Below, one piece after another: positions 17,472 to 26,054 of a stretch of 45,885 bases of DNA (the first letter of the stretch is position 1; the number at the start of each line of letters is the position of its first letter). The stretch lies in contig JAHELS010000011.1 of NCBI GenBank assembly GCA_024644085.1, positions 12,978-58,862 on the forward strand, written 5' to 3'. This DNA comes from Rhodopirellula sp. GTDB taxonomy: Bacteria > Planctomycetota > Planctomycetia > Pirellulales > Pirellulaceae. Below the pieces are notes generated by a model. That model searched no databases. It saw only the letters and a list, made by a program, of their open reading frames with translations, and had not been told where the DNA came from. The translations under genes and the position numbers were made by a program.

Positions 17472-18320
17472 ATGATCGGTCGTCACCTTTTATCGATTGC
17501 GCTGGTAGCGGCATTTGCATTTGCAGGTTGCCGCGTGAAATACCGCGAAGATCTCGATTATTCCTATGACGTCCAACAGACGTGGCCGCTCGAAGAGTTG
17601 AACTACGGCGAGATCGTCCAGTTTGAATCTGTTTTTTGGGAGCCGGACGACTCCGTTTCGATGAGAAAAAAAATTGTCGAGGATACAATCGCAGGCGGAC
17701 GCGATGTGTTGGAGATCGGCACCGGCACCGGCCTACTTTCAATCCTGTGTCTGCAAAATGGCGCAAGCAACGTCGTGGCAACCGACATCAATCCGGCTGC
17801 CGTGGCCAATGCGAAGTACAACGCCGCCGTGCTGGTTCCCGATTCCGTACTGGATGTTCGACAAGTCGACCCCAGTACACCGGACGCCTATTCGGTGATC
17901 GGCGAAAACGAACGATTCGATCTGATCATTTCAAACCCGCCGTGGGAAGACGGAGAGGTCACCAAACCGGCTGACCACGCGTTTTATGATCCCGGTTTTG
18001 TGCTGATGGATTCACTCCTTGATGGTTTGTCAAAACACCTCAAGCCGGGTGGGCGGTGTCTGTTGGCGTACGGTCACGTTCCTGCGATCAAGCGGTTGCA
18101 GGTCGAGGCGGAGAAACGAAATCTGGAGTTCAAGATCCTCGACGAGCGGGATCTCGATTCGCTCGAAACCGATTTTCTGCCTGGAATGATGGTGGAAATC
18201 CGGCCACCCCTGGATGCTACCAAGGTCATCCAAGGAAAGTTTGTGGAGCCCGACGGCGATATCGACGCCGAATCGCTTGATGCTGATTCGCCGCGGGACG
18301 AACCTGCTACGGGGCAATAG
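17472..18320 (+). CDS. Methyltransferase with lipoprotein-type signal
   Basis: About 282 residues from the ATG at 17472; a TTG at 17469 directly precedes it. Residues 1-20 form a signal with a lipobox-like end (AFAFAGC, Cys20). The rest is a class I SAM methyltransferase: VLEIGTGTGLLSI near 79-91, ATDINP near 103-108, and FDLIISNPPWED with NPPW at 155-158. NPPY/F/W motifs mark enzymes that methylate amino or amide nitrogen, as in PrmC and PrmA. A SAM enzyme with an export signal is unexpected because SAM is cytoplasmic; the signal may act as an anchor, or the true start may be further in. It lies 26 bases after the DUF1559-like gene. Confidence 0.8.
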   Translation: MIGRHLLSIALVAAFAFAGCRVKYREDLDYSYDVQQTWPLEELNYGEIVQFESVFWEPDDSVSMRKKIVEDTIAGGRDVLEIGTGTGLLSILCLQNGASNVVATDINPAAVANAKYNAAVLVPDSVLDVRQVDPSTPDAYSVIGENERFDLIISNPPWEDGEVTKPADHAFYDPGFVLMDSLLDGLSKHLKPGGRCLLAYGHVPAIKRLQVEAEKRNLEFKILDERDLDSLETDFLPGMMVEIRPPLDATKVIQGKFVEPDGDIDAESLDADSPRDEPATGQ

Positions 18321-18374
18321 AGTCGCGCAGAGGCGGTCAAAGGGAACGCGTGGCGCCAACAGGGAGGGCGTCGT

Positions 18375-18617
18375 ATGTTTGACGACGATCAAAATGACCG
18401 ACCGGCGATCCGACGCGTTGTCAAGTCAGAGGAAATGGAGGCAAAAAGTCGTTGGTATTTCCCTTGCGAGCGCAATCAATTCGTCACTACGATAAACCTA
18501 TCTCACGACGTTGCATTTCTTGATGTATGTCGGATCGCGCTCGGTAGCCGATCACGCCGTGAGATTCACTCGTACAGGCACTTGATGGATGATCCACTAC
18601 ACTTGCGATCGTTGTAA
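18375..18617 (+). CDS. Doubtful small protein
   Basis: An 80-residue reading frame with a strong-looking ribosome site (AGGGAGGGCGTCGT before the ATG) and an acidic start MFDDDQNDRPAIRRVVKSEE. It overlaps the first 29 bases of the zinc-ribbon gene in another frame. No family is recognised and the second half looks less protein-like, so it may be a decayed gene or chance. Confidence 0.3.
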   Translation: MFDDDQNDRPAIRRVVKSEEMEAKSRWYFPCERNQFVTTINLSHDVAFLDVCRIALGSRSRREIHSYRHLMDDPLHLRSL

Positions 18618-18894
18618 GCGCCAAATCAACACGGCTGATCAAACCCGTTACATCGTTCAAATCGATATCCAATCAGCTGCGGATCATCCCGCAGCGGAAA
18701 TCGAAGACGATGTTGATCAGCTGACTGAATTGCATCAGCTTCTCGAAAGCATGACCGATACGGAGATCGAAGATGACGATGTCGAGTCGAGCCACCACGG
18801 CCGATACGACTTGTGCCCCGAGTGCCATCGTCAATTCTTGAAGAATCCGCTTGGTCGTGACGCCGTGCTCGCGCTTGGCTTCAGCAATAACTGA
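18589..18894 (+). CDS. Small acidic zinc-ribbon protein
   Basis: A 101-residue protein with CDRC near the N-terminus (residues 6-9) and CPEC near residue 77, a likely four-Cys zinc site that brings the two ends together. The middle is acidic (EIEDDVDQLTEL, EIEDDDVESSHH). No signal peptide or membrane segment, so it is cytoplasmic. Function is unknown; the layout would suit a small regulatory or adaptor protein. It converges with the next gene with only nine bases between stops. Confidence 0.7.
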   Translation: MIHYTCDRCKRQINTADQTRYIVQIDIQSAADHPAAEIEDDVDQLTELHQLLESMTDTEIEDDDVESSHHGRYDLCPECHRQFLKNPLGRDAVLALGFSNN

Positions 18895-18903
18895 GCGACG
18901 ACA

Positions 18904-19953
18904 TCAATTAGCCGGTTTGGCTACCATCACCCGATCGTGCGCGGCACCATTGATCGCCGAGAATTGGTCGCGCGTGTCCGCGTAATCCAGAACCGCAATG
19001 CGCACTTGCATCGGCAGCTCGCAGATGGCGGGGTCCAGGTGGGGGTCGGCCTGTTGCCGGAGCAATCGGTCGAGCCAATGCTTTTCGGTCTGGTCCGCGC
19101 CGCCATCGAATTTCCGGGTGACATTGCGAAGCATCGCCGTGAAGGAACTGCTGCTGCGTGACGAGCAGTGTTCCGTGACAACCCTGCGAAGCGAATTCTC
19201 GGCATCCGTCATTGCACGCGCCCGCCGTTCGGCCTGCGCGTCACCGTCGCGGTAGACCGCGACAACGAAATGGTCCGATGCAATCGTGTTCGTTTCGCGA
19301 TCCCAAGGAGTGAAGGAAGATTTGGATTCGGATTGTGCGACGACGGAGACGTCAATCAAGCTTCCGCGCCACGTTGGTGGTACATCAAGCGTCAACTCGA
19401 ATACTTTTTCTCCTTCGAGGATCTGTTGCGACGTCCAACGCAATTTGAAGTACACACCCCGGCCACGATGAATGGTGCCTGATGCGGTAATCGCCTGGAT
19501 CGGAGCAACGCGGTCAAACTGGACCGATTGTTGTTCCTTATTAGTGCGGTCGCTGCCCGCGTTGGCGCGGGCGAGGTGGCCGTAAGATCCGTCGAGAGAG
19601 ATTCCGAGCGACTGGCTCGCTTCCCGGCTCTGTTTGACCTGGATCGGGCTTGCCAGATCGCTGGCAGTTTGCGTTCTCGGCGCGTAATCAGCGATCCTCA
19701 CCGCGGAATCACGAGGTACACATCGAACGATCCATTGATCGATCCGGGGGACGTCAGTCGTTTCAATCATCGACGATAAACGCAATTGCACTGTCACCAG
19801 GTCGGCGTCATCGTCGGCGGCCCGCGCGGCCGCCACGGGGGGAAGGTCGAAAACGACGGCCGCACTCTCCTCGGCGGCAAGTGCCGAGCTTGTTACCGAA
19901 AACGACGCCGATGCGAAGATCATGATTGCGAAGTCACGAATTCTGCTTGTCAT
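18904..19953 (-). CDS. Exported hypothetical protein
   Basis: A 349-residue protein with a clear signal peptide (IMIFASASFSVTSSALAAEE, cleavage likely after ALA). The mature part is soluble with alternating strand segments in the middle (VFELTLDVPPTWRGSLIDVSVVAQ), suggesting a beta-sandwich, then a charged helical C-terminus (residues 240-330). No family is recognised. It is alone on its strand, with a long imperfect palindrome upstream. Confidence 0.75.
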   Translation of the reverse strand: MTSRIRDFAIMIFASASFSVTSSALAAEESAAVVFDLPPVAAARAADDDADLVTVQLRLSSMIETTDVPRIDQWIVRCVPRDSAVRIADYAPRTQTASDLASPIQVKQSREASQSLGISLDGSYGHLARANAGSDRTNKEQQSVQFDRVAPIQAITASGTIHRGRGVYFKLRWTSQQILEGEKVFELTLDVPPTWRGSLIDVSVVAQSESKSSFTPWDRETNTIASDHFVVAVYRDGDAQAERRARAMTDAENSLRRVVTEHCSSRSSSSFTAMLRNVTRKFDGGADQTEKHWLDRLLRQQADPHLDPAICELPMQVRIAVLDYADTRDQFSAINGAAHDRVMVAKPAN

Positions 19954-20011
19954 CCCAAAAACTCCTTTCCCGCGACTGAAGACCTGAGGTCACAAGACAC
20001 GCAGTTTTTCC

Positions 20012-20098
20012 GTCAAAGCTAAAAACTTGGGTTTTGAAGTGCAGAAGTACTATGAATCACGATTGCACGTACTTCCAAACCCAAGAACTAGCTTTGAC
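20012..20098. repeat. Long imperfect palindrome upstream of the 18904 gene
   Basis: GTCAAAGCTAAAAACTTGGG... (20012-20040) pairs with 20071-20098 (ending CTAGCTTTGAC) over about 28 positions with three or four differences, around a 30-base loop. It lies 58 bases before the start of the exported protein gene and about 280 bases after miaE. The rest of 19954-20376 shows no gene. It could be a regulatory hairpin in the exported protein's leader or a remnant of a mobile palindrome. Confidence 0.75.
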
Positions 20099-20376
20099 AA
20101 GATACAGCTGTCTTGCCGGATCCTCCGAACGCACAAATCAATTGATTTGAACGCCCTTGCCGTCTTGGAAAGGGGTCGCTGCTGAGTGCGGGGGCGATTA
20201 TCGATCACGCCCTGTCTAGCGCCGCGACAAGGGAAGGTTATGCGGAGGGATGACGCCGGCAACGGATCGATCGCGCGGATGATGATCACCGATCCAATGA
20301 AGGATCATCAGACGTAAGGCGTGAAACCGGGGGTCCATCATCGAGGCTAGGTGGCGTGCGCGCGTGAAACAATCCT

Positions 20377-20958
20377 TCAACTGTGCATCCGCGGCAAACT
20401 GCATCCCTCGATGATGATGTCGGCTTCACACTTGGACAGTTGGTCAAGCCGCGCGCGGACGGCATCACGCGGGGCAAAATGTTCGGCGAGCCGAACGTAG
20501 GTCGTGTGATGACGGGCTTCGCTCTCGAACAGGCTGGCGTAAAAACTCGCCAATTCCGCATCCTTCGCCTGGATGTGTTCACTGAGCAAACTGAAACGCT
20601 CGCAACTCCGAGCCTCGATCAACGAAGCGACCAACAGACGATCGACAGCGCGATCGGGTTCGCTAGAACGGATCAATCCGTTGAGCTTCTTTCCGTAAGG
20701 CCCCGAGGCGAGACGGCGAAAAGGGATGCCCCGCCGCTGCAGCAGCTCGAGAACCATTTCGAAGTGCTCGAGCTCCTCGACGATGATCCGGGTCATTTCG
20801 CGGCAGAGTTCACGGTCTTCGGTGTACGCGGTCATCAGATTCATCGCTGTCGACGCCGCCTTGCGTTCGCAGTGGGCATGGTCAATCAAGACCTCGTCGA
20901 GGTGCCGGTCCACTTGGTTGAGCCAGCGGGCGGTCGATTCGGATTGAAGATGCAGCAT
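20377..20958 (-). CDS. miaE: tRNA-(2-methylthio-N6-isopentenyl-A37) hydroxylase MiaE
   Basis: About 193 residues from the ATG at 20958. MiaE is a di-iron oxygenase that hydroxylates the isopentenyl group on A37 of certain tRNAs. Metal ligands are visible in order: DHAHCERKAAS, EELEHFEM, EARSCERF and ESEARHHTTY. A TTG at 21000 overlaps the ftsY stop and would add 14 residues (MTRFIGHHSFLTAS), so a coupled longer form is possible. It follows ftsY on the same strand. No miaA or miaB is in this window. Confidence 0.9.
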   Translation of the reverse strand: MLHLQSESTARWLNQVDRHLDEVLIDHAHCERKAASTAMNLMTAYTEDRELCREMTRIIVEELEHFEMVLELLQRRGIPFRRLASGPYGKKLNGLIRSSEPDRAVDRLLVASLIEARSCERFSLLSEHIQAKDAELASFYASLFESEARHHTTYVRLAEHFAPRDAVRARLDQLSKCEADIIIEGCSLPRMHS

Positions 20959-20996
20959 GGAGGCAGTTAGGAAAGAGTGGTGACCGATAAATCGGG

Positions 20997-22082
20997 TCAA
21001 TCGGAGAAAAGCGCTTTGGCAAACGATGCGGCGTCAAATTCAGCGATGTCGTCGATCCCCTCACCGAGCCCGACGAACTTGACCGGAAGCTCGAACTGTT
21101 CGCGGATCGGCAGGATCACACCTCCTTTGGCCGAACCATCGAGTTTTGCCAGAACGATCCCGGTGCACCCGGCCGCTTCGCTGAACCCTCGTGCCTGGCT
21201 GATCGCATTTTGGCCGGCGGTCGCATCCAGCACCAACAGCACCTCGTGGGGCGCGCCTTCGACTTTCTTTTCCACCACACGCCGTATCTTTTCGAGTTGT
21301 TGCATCAGGTTGCTTTGCGTCTGCAACCGCCCGGCGGTGTCAATGATCGCCACGTCGGCTCCCGACTCGACCGCTTTTTCCACCGTCTGGTAGGCGACGC
21401 TCGCCGGGTCTGCCTCCGGTTTTCCGGTGATGATTTCGCACCCGATCCGGCCGGCCCATACGGTCAACTGTTCAACGGCCGCGGCGCGAAACGTATCCCC
21501 CGCGCCGAGCACGACCCGTCGGCCGGAAGCATGAAGGTGGTGGGCGAGTTTGCCGATCGAAGTGGTTTTGCCGCTGCCGTTGACGCCAACCACGAGAATC
21601 ACCGTCGGCCCCGAGTCGGCGAACCGGATCTCGGTCGATTCCTGTTCCAGCATCGACTGTGTTTGTGTGGTGATCGTTTCGAGGACTTCTTCGAGATGAA
21701 CCACGCGGGCCCGCAGTCGCTGTCCAACGTCGTCGCGGATCGTTTCGGCCGGTCCGACCCCCATGTCGGTGCGGACCAGCCGGGCGAACAATTCTTCGAG
21801 AAACTCGTCGTCGACCAGACGGCCTTCGCTCTTGAAAAGGTCACGGATGTCGGTGTTGAGCGTTTGCCGTGTTTTGGTCAGAGCGCCCCGCATTTTGGCG
21901 AACAGTCCACCCTTCGGTTCCGGGCTTTCGTCCTGGGAACTGGGCATTGCCGGGGATTCCGGCGCGGATTGCGTGACCGCGGAGGTGGAATTCGGCTCGG
22001 CGAGAGCTGGGGGATCGGTCTCGTTTACCTCGGTCGCCGCCTTGTCGCCTTGGTCGGATTTCTTGGAACGCCAGAACGCCAT
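20997..22082 (-). CDS. ftsY: Signal recognition particle receptor FtsY
   Basis: About 361 residues from the ATG at 22082 (MAFWRSKKSD). FtsY is the SRP GTPase receptor that brings ribosome-nascent chain complexes to the membrane. A Glu/Ser/Pro-rich acidic region (10-57) is followed by the helical N domain and the GTPase domain: GVNGSGKTTS at 166-175, DTFRAAAVEQL, DTAGRLQT and AKLDGSAKGG. Longer in-frame extensions upstream (to 22532) are Arg/Ser-rich and not FtsY-like. miaE follows directly. Confidence 0.96.
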   Translation of the reverse strand: MAFWRSKKSDQGDKAATEVNETDPPALAEPNSTSAVTQSAPESPAMPSSQDESPEPKGGLFAKMRGALTKTRQTLNTDIRDLFKSEGRLVDDEFLEELFARLVRTDMGVGPAETIRDDVGQRLRARVVHLEEVLETITTQTQSMLEQESTEIRFADSGPTVILVVGVNGSGKTTSIGKLAHHLHASGRRVVLGAGDTFRAAAVEQLTVWAGRIGCEIITGKPEADPASVAYQTVEKAVESGADVAIIDTAGRLQTQSNLMQQLEKIRRVVEKKVEGAPHEVLLVLDATAGQNAISQARGFSEAAGCTGIVLAKLDGSAKGGVILPIREQFELPVKFVGLGEGIDDIAEFDAASFAKALFSD

Positions 22083-22563
22083 CGATAGGATTACCAACAT
22101 CGGGGGGAAGGTTTTTGCCGGTTGTTCGGAATGAACCGGTGTCGACAGGTGGATTCTGACCGAAGTGGGCCCGATCGGGTAGTCCGCGGCGTTGCTGTCC
22201 GGACCAGCTGAACAATCGGACAATCTCGAACAAACCGGAGGAGGGTCAATCCTTTGCCCACAGGCGCTTGCGGAGCATTGCTCAGTCTTTTCGCGACGGT
22301 TCCCGCTCGAACACCTTTGCTGCGATTTCCGAATTGTTTGTGTGGAATCCGGGGCAATGTCGCAATCCCTCTCCGATACAAAGCCCTGATAACTGAGCGT
22401 GGTTCGGGAAGTCGAATGCCTGGAAATGGCGGATGACACGGCCTCGAGCAACCGATCGTGGGAGTGCTTCCCACGGTATCCGACGGCGATTGACGGTCGT
22501 TCGGAACCACGCATCGTGCATTGCACAATCACCCGAAATGGATAACTGGGGAGTTAAAAGCAA
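22083..22563. other. Divergent intergenic region between ftsY and the first porin
   Basis: About 480 bases that must hold promoters for ftsY (reverse) and the porin (forward). A short palindrome GTGCATTGCAC lies at 22518-22528, 36 bases before the porin start, and GGGGAG precedes that start. I see no gene here. Confidence 0.5.
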
Positions 22564-23973
22564 ATGAAGCTTAGCAAATTGGCGCTGGTCGCCGTGATTG
22601 CTTGCGGAACGTACGCAGGCAACGTTTTCGCCGACCAGACAAACGACATTCAATTGGTTTCTCACTGCGACAACGCATGTGACTGTGGCGCGCCAGTGTG
22701 CGGATGCGACAGCGCTTGCGAAGCGGCAGCTGAATGCTGCGACGCCGCACCGGCGTGCGACACTGGCTGTGAAGCAGCCGCTGGTTGCGACTCGGCTTGT
22801 GGCGGATGCGATTCGGCTTGCGGCGGATGCGATTCGGCTTGCGGTTGCAAGAAGGGTTGCGGTCTTCGCGGACGTATGGGCGGCGGTCGCATGTGCGACT
22901 TGCTCGGTGGCAAGAACTGCTGCCTGGGCGACCCCTACACCTTGTTCGGCGAGCATTGCGGCTGGTCGGCTGGCGGTTGGGTTCAACTCGGCTACACCAC
23001 CGACGAACTGCCGGCTTTCAACACGTACGATGACGTTCTGCAATTGCAGCAGGGTTGGTTGTACGCCGAGAAGGCTGTTGACGGACGTTGCGGTCTCGAT
23101 ATCGGTGGTCGCATCGACTACATCTACGGTACCGACGGACCGAACACCCAGGCGTTCGGAACCGACCCCCGTGGTTGGGACAACGACTGGGACAATGGTG
23201 GACAATACGGTCACGCCATCCCGCAGTTGTACGGTGAAGTCGCTTACGGCGATCTGTCGGTCAAGTTCGGTCACTTCTACACCATCATCGGTTACGAAGT
23301 GGTTCCCGCGACTGGCAACTTCTTCTACAGCCACGCTTACACCTTCAACTTCAGCGAGCCGTTCACCCACACCGGTGTGTTGGCTCAGTACGACGTGAAC
23401 GATTGCGTCACCGTCTGGGGTGGTTACACGATGGGCTGGGACAGCGGCTTTGATGACAACGGCGACGCCTTCCTGGGCGGGATCTCGATGGATCTGACCG
23501 ATCGCTTGAACGTCACCTACGCCTCGACCGGCGGACGTTTCGCTGAGCCTTGGTCCGGTGCCGTCCCGCAGGCCGTCAGTGGGTACCAGCACTCGATCGT
23601 GTCTCAGTACGATGTCAGCGATAGCCTGCAGTACATCTCGCAAGGCGACGTGCTGGCAACCAATTTCGCCGATGGCACGAACGCTCGTGACACCGTCGGT
23701 CTCAACCAATACCTGATCAAGACGATCAACGATTGCTGGGCAGTCGGAGCTCGTTTCGAGTGGTGGAACGTTGAGGACCTCGGAAACGCCGATGCCGACA
23801 TCTACGCTCTGACCTTGGGTGTCAACCATCGACCCCACGCCAACGTCATCGTTCGCCCCGAAATTCGCTGGGACTGGAACGACGACCGGGCAACCGTCGC
23901 TGGTAACACCCTTCTCGAGGACAACGACGACGAACAGTTCACGTTCGGCGTCGACACGATCTTGACGTTCTAG
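22564..23973 (+). CDS. BBP2-family outer-membrane porin with Cys-rich N-terminus (copy 1)
   Basis: A 469-residue exported protein. The signal peptide ends at about Ala23 (VFA before DQ). Residues 35-137 hold 22 Cys, including three tandem GCDSACG units. From about residue 138 (GGWVQLGY) to the end the sequence has amphipathic strands with Gly-Trp, Asp-Asn turns and a final aromatic residue (TILTF), matching beta-barrel porin-2 (OmpL-like) proteins common in planctomycetes. It should sit in the outer membrane; the Cys-rich part may be disulfide cross-linked. GGGGAG lies upstream of the ATG. A strong terminator follows, and a close paralogue lies 574 bases downstream. Confidence 0.9.
   Translation: MKLSKLALVAVIACGTYAGNVFADQTNDIQLVSHCDNACDCGAPVCGCDSACEAAAECCDAAPACDTGCEAAAGCDSACGGCDSACGGCDSACGCKKGCGLRGRMGGGRMCDLLGGKNCCLGDPYTLFGEHCGWSAGGWVQLGYTTDELPAFNTYDDVLQLQQGWLYAEKAVDGRCGLDIGGRIDYIYGTDGPNTQAFGTDPRGWDNDWDNGGQYGHAIPQLYGEVAYGDLSVKFGHFYTIIGYEVVPATGNFFYSHAYTFNFSEPFTHTGVLAQYDVNDCVTVWGGYTMGWDSGFDDNGDAFLGGISMDLTDRLNVTYASTGGRFAEPWSGAVPQAVSGYQHSIVSQYDVSDSLQYISQGDVLATNFADGTNARDTVGLNQYLIKTINDCWAVGARFEWWNVEDLGNADADIYALTLGVNHRPHANVIVRPEIRWDWNDDRATVAGNTLLEDNDDEQFTFGVDTILTF
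22783..22845 (+). repeat. 21-bp tandem repeat x 3 coding GCDSACG
   Basis: Three units of 21 bases start at 22783, 22804 and 22825, the last two nearly identical (GGATGCGATTCGGCTTGCGG). They encode the Cys-containing heptapeptide repeats of the first porin, so the Cys-rich segment can expand or contract by slippage. Confidence 0.9.
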
Positions 23974-24062
23974 GGCACAGGTGGATCCGTACGGGGGGTT
24001 GCCGAGCGATTCTCCCCGACGTTCTCAAACCGCCGACTAGTGCGGATTCAAGTCCAAGTCGA

Positions 24063-24096
24063 ACCCGGTTGCCTGAAAAGGCAGCCGGGTTTTTTT
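24063..24096 (+). terminator. Rho-independent terminator of the first porin
   Basis: ACCCGGTTGCC (24063-24073) pairs with GGCAGCCGGGT (24080-24090) with one G-T pair and a six-base loop, followed by seven T. It lies 90 bases after the stop. Confidence 0.92.
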
Positions 24097-24121
24097 GTGC
24101 GCAGGAGCAGGTTTGCGGCTT

Positions 24122-24201
24122 CGTAGGCCGGACCGAGCTCGGCGAGTTCCGGCATCGTCTTGAATGATCGCCTGAACTCGCGGAGCTCGGTCTGGCCTAC
24201 G
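24122..24201. repeat. Palindromic repeat, copy A
   Basis: Left arm 24122-24153 (CGTAGGCCGGACCGAGCTCG...) pairs with 24170-24201 around a 16-base loop. Related copies lie at 28113-28192 and 45759-45839. The loop read on the reverse strand (GATCATTCAAGACGAT) is nearly that of copy C, so this copy is inverted relative to it. Flanking CCCATCATGCTTGT is also shared with copy C. The rest of the gap before the second porin shows no gene. Confidence 0.9.
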
Positions 24202-24547
24202 ACTTGCCCATCATGCTTGTTTTCGCGCAACATCAAAACGCTGAATCGATGCCTCGCCGGCCCGGTGCGGCTTTCCCGCAATCCTGTTTTTGGGTCGCCA
24301 TCTTCGTTGACCCTCAATCTTTCACACGGGCTGGAAAGACGGGCAATCCAGGCAGCATGCGTTCTTCGGTATTACGTGGAGTTTGACGGTAACCACGTCG
24401 ATAGGGATTGAAAACCACTATCGCGCTGGGTGATCCGGTCTGCGTGGCGGCCTTTGCAGTCAGTTTCTGCTGAGTCAGTAAGAACCGAACCTACGATGCG
24501 GCGCAATGCATTCGCACGCGGTCCAACGATCAATGGGAGAAGCAAGA

Positions 24548-25981
24548 ATGAATTTCGCCAAGACGGCCTTTCTGGCCCTGTTTGTTTGCCTGGCCACGGC
24601 CACGGCCCTCAACGCACAATCGCCAAGCTGTGGATGCGGTGATGCCATCTGTGGCTGCGAGGCAGTGGTGGGTTGCGGAGCGGGCCCTGCGTGTGGCTGT
24701 GAGCCCGCTTGCGGCGTAAGCGGCGGATGCGTCGGTTTGGGATGCGAGTCAGCGATTACCACGGGCCCGGCTTGCGGTTGCGAACCAGCTTGCGGCGCAG
24801 GTCCGTCATGTGCAGCAGGTCCGGCGTGCGGATTCGAACCCGCTTGTGGCGTCGATCCATGCAGTGGTGCCGATCCCTGCGGGGGCTCGGGATGCGGTGG
24901 TGGTAGCTGCCTCGGTGATTGTTGCCTGGGCGGTGGATGTTTCGATTGCTGTCTCGGCGAGCCATGCCGGCTGCTGGGAGATTGCGGCAACTTTTCCGCA
25001 GGCGGATGGATTTCGCTTGGCTACCACGACGAAGCCAATTCGCTTTTCAACAGCTATTCCGAGAAGTATCAACTGCACCAGGCCTGGGTCTGGTTCGAAA
25101 AATCGCTTGACACATCGTGCGGTTGGGACATCGGCGGTCGTGTCGACTACCTCTACGGCACGGACGCCCCCGACACCCAGGCATTTGGTACCGGGAGCGG
25201 ATGGGACAACGATTGGGACAACGGCAACCAATACGGTCGCGCGATGCCGCAAGCTTACCTTGAGGTCGGTTACGGCGATCTCTCCGTCAAGGTCGGTCAC
25301 TTCTTCACGATCATCGGTTGGGAAGTCGTTCCGGCACCGGACAACTTCTTCTACAGCCACGCCTACACGATGTACAACAACGAACCATTCACCCACACCG
25401 GTGCGCTTGCGACCTACAACTTGAGCGAAGACATCAGCATTTGGGCTGGCTACACCCAAGGTTGGGACAGCGGATTTGATGACAACGGCGACGCCTTCCT
25501 CGGCGGTGCGACCGTTACCTTGACCGACCGTATGACGTTGATCTACGCCGCGACCGGCGGCCGCTTTGGCGAAGCTCGCTGGATCAACGGCGGAGGCGAC
25601 GAACGGGGATTCATGAACTCGATCATCCTCGATTACGCCGTCAGCGATAACCTGCAATACATCTTCCAGCACGACTTGCTCGACACCGAAAACCGGTTTG
25701 GCAATCGTGTTCGCGAACGATACGCCGTGAACCAATACTTGATCTACACAATCAATGATTGCTGGGCACTCGGCGGTCGTTTCGAGTGGTGGAACCGCGA
25801 GAACGGCAACAGCGACAGCGACGTTTACGACCTCACCCTTGGGATCAACTACAAGCCGCACGCGAACGTCACGATCCGCCCCGAAGTCCGCTGGGACTGG
25901 GATGACGACCGCATCGCCGGCTTGGAAGACAACGATGACGAGCAAACGACGATCGGGGCCAACACGATCATCACCTTCTAG
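24548..25981 (+). CDS. BBP2-family outer-membrane porin with Cys-rich N-terminus (copy 2)
   Basis: About 477 residues from the ATG at 24548, preceded by GGGAGA. Signal peptide MNFAKTAFLALFVCLATATA with cleavage near LNAQ. About 27 Cys follow within roughly 120 residues, with repeats of the type GPACGCEPACG. The barrel then aligns with copy 1 nearly throughout: WDNDWDNG, YGDLSVKVGHF, NFFYSHAYT, GWDSGFDDNGDAFLGG and INDCWALGGRFEWWN. The barrels are far more alike than the Cys regions, pointing to tandem duplication followed by divergence of the Cys segment. It has its own terminator, so the two porins can be regulated separately. Confidence 0.9.
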   Translation: MNFAKTAFLALFVCLATATALNAQSPSCGCGDAICGCEAVVGCGAGPACGCEPACGVSGGCVGLGCESAITTGPACGCEPACGAGPSCAAGPACGFEPACGVDPCSGADPCGGSGCGGGSCLGDCCLGGGCFDCCLGEPCRLLGDCGNFSAGGWISLGYHDEANSLFNSYSEKYQLHQAWVWFEKSLDTSCGWDIGGRVDYLYGTDAPDTQAFGTGSGWDNDWDNGNQYGRAMPQAYLEVGYGDLSVKVGHFFTIIGWEVVPAPDNFFYSHAYTMYNNEPFTHTGALATYNLSEDISIWAGYTQGWDSGFDDNGDAFLGGATVTLTDRMTLIYAATGGRFGEARWINGGGDERGFMNSIILDYAVSDNLQYIFQHDLLDTENRFGNRVRERYAVNQYLIYTINDCWALGGRFEWWNRENGNSDSDVYDLTLGINYKPHANVTIRPEVRWDWDDDRIAGLEDNDDEQTTIGANTIITF

Positions 25982-26017
25982 ATCGTCCCGTTCGAGATCT
26001 TGATTTCTGGAATTCGG

Positions 26018-26054
26018 ACCCGGCCTTCCCGCTCCAGCGGAAGGCCGGGTTTTT
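26018..26054 (+). terminator. Rho-independent terminator of the second porin
   Basis: ACCCGGCCTTCC (26018-26029) pairs perfectly with 26039-26050, followed by TTTTT. It lies 36 bases after the stop. Confidence 0.93.

Noticed and set aside
22083-22532. Extended N-terminus for FtsY
   Set aside because: The upstream in-frame sequence is Arg/Ser-rich and unlike FtsY; MAFWRSKKSD at 22082 is the natural start.
22282-23838. Long reverse frame opposite the first porin
   Set aside because: Val/Ala/Thr-rich composition with no motifs; the forward frame is a clear porin with signal peptide, ribosome site and terminator.
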